A stretch of DNA of 6,004 nucleotides, from the NCBI GenBank assembly GCA_011773795.1, contig WVWW01000167.1, forward strand, positions 11,352 through 17,355. Direction: 5' to 3'. Position 1 is the first letter of the stretch. Each line of letters opens with the position of its first letter. Below the pieces are notes generated by a model. The model was not told the DNA's origin. It saw nothing but the letters and a program-made list of their open reading frames with translations, and searched no databases. Of this stretch, positions 4,573 through 6,004 are shown in pieces. The position numbers and the translations under genes are program-made. The DNA is from Acidobacteriota bacterium (GTDB lineage Bacteria > Acidobacteriota > Polarisedimenticolia > Polarisedimenticolales > Polarisedimenticolaceae).

Positions 4573-6004
4573 TTACCGCCGTTTTACTTTCTTGCGTCGG
4601 CGAGCCGAACGCCCCCCCCGCGGCTCACGCCGCACACGCTCGGTGACCAGATCGAAGTCGACGCGCTGACGAATGCGGTCGACCCGCTCGACCTGGACCC
4701 GGACCTGCTGCCCCAGACGCCACACGGTTCGCGTACGCCGTCCGGTCAGGGTCTGCCCGCCGGGATCGAAGACGAACCGCTCGTCGCCGAGCCGTTCCAC
4801 GTTGACCAGCCCCTCGACCAGGTTCTCGGTCAACTGAACGAACAGGCCGAAGGGCTGCACGCCGGTCACGACCCCGTAGAACATGTCCCCGACGCGGTCG
4901 CGGATCAGCGCGACCTTCTTCCAGGTGAGCAGCTCGCGCTCGGCCGCCTCCGCGTTGCGTTCCAGGGTGGAAGTCTCCCGGCCGAGCTCGTCGAGCCGAT
5001 CGACCCACGTCGAATCCGGCCGGCGGCGGTGGCGGCACGCACGCAACATGCGGTGCACGACGAGATCGGGGTAGCGCCGGATCGGCGAGGTGAAGTGGCA
5101 GTAGGTCGGTGCCGCGAGCCCGAAGTGGCCCGTGTTCTCGGGCGTATAGACCGCCTGCTTCATCGAACGCAAGGTCATCTGGGCGATGAGCGGCTGTTCG
5201 GGACGCCCCTCCACGGCTTCGATCAGGTCGCGCACATCGCCAGGGGTCAGCCTGTGCTGTCCCTTGCGCAACCGCACGCCGAAGCCGGAGACGAACGTCT
5301 CGAGCAGCTCGACCTTGTCGTCGGCGGGTGCTTCGTGGACGCGGTAGAGGGTCGGCCACTCGCGATCCTCGAGGTGCGCGGCGACCGCCTCGTTGGCGAT
5401 CAGCATGCACTCCTCGATCAACCGGTGGGCCGCGTTGCGCGGCTCGACCGTGATTCCGGTCACCACCCCCTCGACGTCGAGCAGGATCTGCGGCATCGGC
5501 AGATCGAAGTCGACGCTGCCGCGCTTCCGTCGTCGTTCCTCGAGCGCCATCCGCAGTCGATCCGCGGCGCCGATCATCGGAAGGACCTTCTTGGGAATGC
5601 CTTTGGGGCGTGGGTCCCCGGCGATCGCGTCGGCAACCTGGGTATAGGTCAGACGGGCTGCGGAGCGAATGACGCCGTCCGCGAAGCGCACCTTCGTCGG
5701 CTCCCCGTCCGCGTCGATATCCAGGATCACGGTCTGCACGAGCCTGTCGACCCCCGGACGCAACGAACAGAGATCGTCCGACAGGCTCGGCGGCAACATC
5801 GGGAATACCGTCCCCGGAAAGTAGACGCTCGTACCGCGCCGTCGGGCCTCGCGGTCGATCAGGCCGTCCTCCTCGACGAAATAGGCCACGTCGGCGATGT
5901 GGACCCACAGACGGAACCCGCCGCGCGGCTTCTCGATCACGGCGATCGCGTCGTCGAAGTCCTTGGCCGTCTCGCCGTCGATCGTGACCGGCGCCGGATC
6001 GTCG
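4573..6004 (-). CDS. rnr: Ribonuclease R, C-terminal part (RNB and S1 domains)
   Basis: The last 476 codons are in the window. The reading frame is open through base 6003 and ends with TAA at 4575-4573; the N-terminal cold-shock/OB domains lie outside. RNase R is a processive 3'-5' exoribonuclease that degrades structured RNA and takes part in rRNA, mRNA and tmRNA-linked turnover. Visible residues 7-18 (TIDGETAKDFDD) hold the four catalytic-site aspartates, Asp9, Asp15, Asp17 and Asp18. LWVHIADVAYFV follows at 32-43, and YFPGTVFPMLP at 61-71 carries the tyrosine that stacks on the substrate end. HFTSPIRRYPD at 303-313 is the RNB-family signature. The S1 RNA-binding domain is at about 370-452 (GDMFYGVVTGVQPFGLFVQL at its start). 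A very basic tail, ending RRRKKVKRR, fits RNase R better than RNase II. The GTG at 5940 is internal, not the start. A G8 run lies in the tail codons. Confidence 0.95.
   Translation of the reverse strand, partial: DDPAPVTIDGETAKDFDDAIAVIEKPRGGFRLWVHIADVAYFVEEDGLIDREARRRGTSVYFPGTVFPMLPPSLSDDLCSLRPGVDRLVQTVILDIDADGEPTKVRFADGVIRSAARLTYTQVADAIAGDPRPKGIPKKVLPMIGAADRLRMALEERRRKRGSVDFDLPMPQILLDVEGVVTGITVEPRNAAHRLIEECMLIANEAVAAHLEDREWPTLYRVHEAPADDKVELLETFVSGFGVRLRKGQHRLTPGDVRDLIEAVEGRPEQPLIAQMTLRSMKQAVYTPENTGHFGLAAPTYCHFTSPIRRYPDLVVHRMLRACRHRRRPDSTWVDRLDELGRETSTLERNAEAAERELLTWKKVALIRDRVGDMFYGVVTGVQPFGLFVQLTENLVEGLVNVERLGDERFVFDPGGQTLTGRRTRTVWRLGQQVRVQVERVDRIRQRVDFDLVTERVRREPRGGRSARRRKKVKRR
4612..4619. 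repeat. Homopolymer C8/G8 tract in the rnr tail
   Basis: Eight C's on the plus strand, eight G's on the coding strand, inside the RGGR codons shortly before the basic end of RNase R. Runs of this length are prone to slippage in replication and to sequencing error. The present length keeps the family-typical basic tail in frame, which argues that the sequence is correct as shown. Confidence 0.85.

Noticed and set aside
4561..4584. T-rich plus-strand stretch after rnr as a terminator
   Set aside because: The T runs are on the strand opposite to rnr transcription (A-rich in the rnr message), no GC stem precedes them on the plus strand, and no plus-strand gene ends there.
4625..5908. Open frame of 427 codons in another minus-strand frame of rnr
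   Set aside because: It is Arg/Gly/Pro-rich low-complexity protein, fully inside the well-conserved RNase R frame, with no domain pattern.

Overview
The window is GC-rich chromosomal DNA (by eye roughly mid-60s percent GC) from a diderm, Gram-negative bacterium. The evidence is a run of Tol-Pal cell-envelope genes: a TolA/TonB-type C-terminus, TolB, Pal and CpoB/YbgF. Short gaps, good Shine-Dalgarno sites, GC-biased codons and a CpoB that looks like a lipoprotein would fit a deltaproteobacterial or myxococcal type lineage. That placement is an inference from style, not from a marker search. I see no mobile element, CRISPR array, tRNA or rRNA.

Layout. Plus strand, 1-3108: the end of a TolA-like protein, then tolB, pal and cpoB in the canonical Tol-Pal order. 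A near-consensus sigma70-type promoter lies between tolB and pal, so pal-cpoB can probably be transcribed apart from the upstream genes. Plus strand, 3109-3468: rpsT (ribosomal protein S20) with its own likely promoter. A perfect 8-bp inverted repeat overlaps the end of the -10 element and the predicted start point. Minus strand, 6004-3475: the C-terminal two-thirds of RNase R, then a membrane-anchored rhodanese whose stop overlaps the start of a small four-helix MauE/DoxX-like membrane protein (ATGA overlap). The MauE-like gene ends 6 bp from the end of rpsT, tail to tail.

How the genes work together. TolA, TolB, Pal and CpoB belong to the trans-envelope machine that tightens the outer membrane at the division site and coordinates it with peptidoglycan synthesis. 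S20 and RNase R are RNA and translation housekeeping genes. The rhodanese/MauE-like pair is the only part without a settled role. Predicted topology puts the MauE-like CGC motif, and probably the rhodanese domain, on the periplasmic side, which suggests a small envelope thiol or persulfide module. The rhodanese start also has a promoter-like element spaced so that the transcript could begin at the A of the ATG (leaderless).

Most of the window is ordinary core genome. The points worth a second look are the rhodanese/MauE pair, the possible leaderless start, the rpsT inverted repeat, the internal pal promoter and a G8 tract near the end of rnr.
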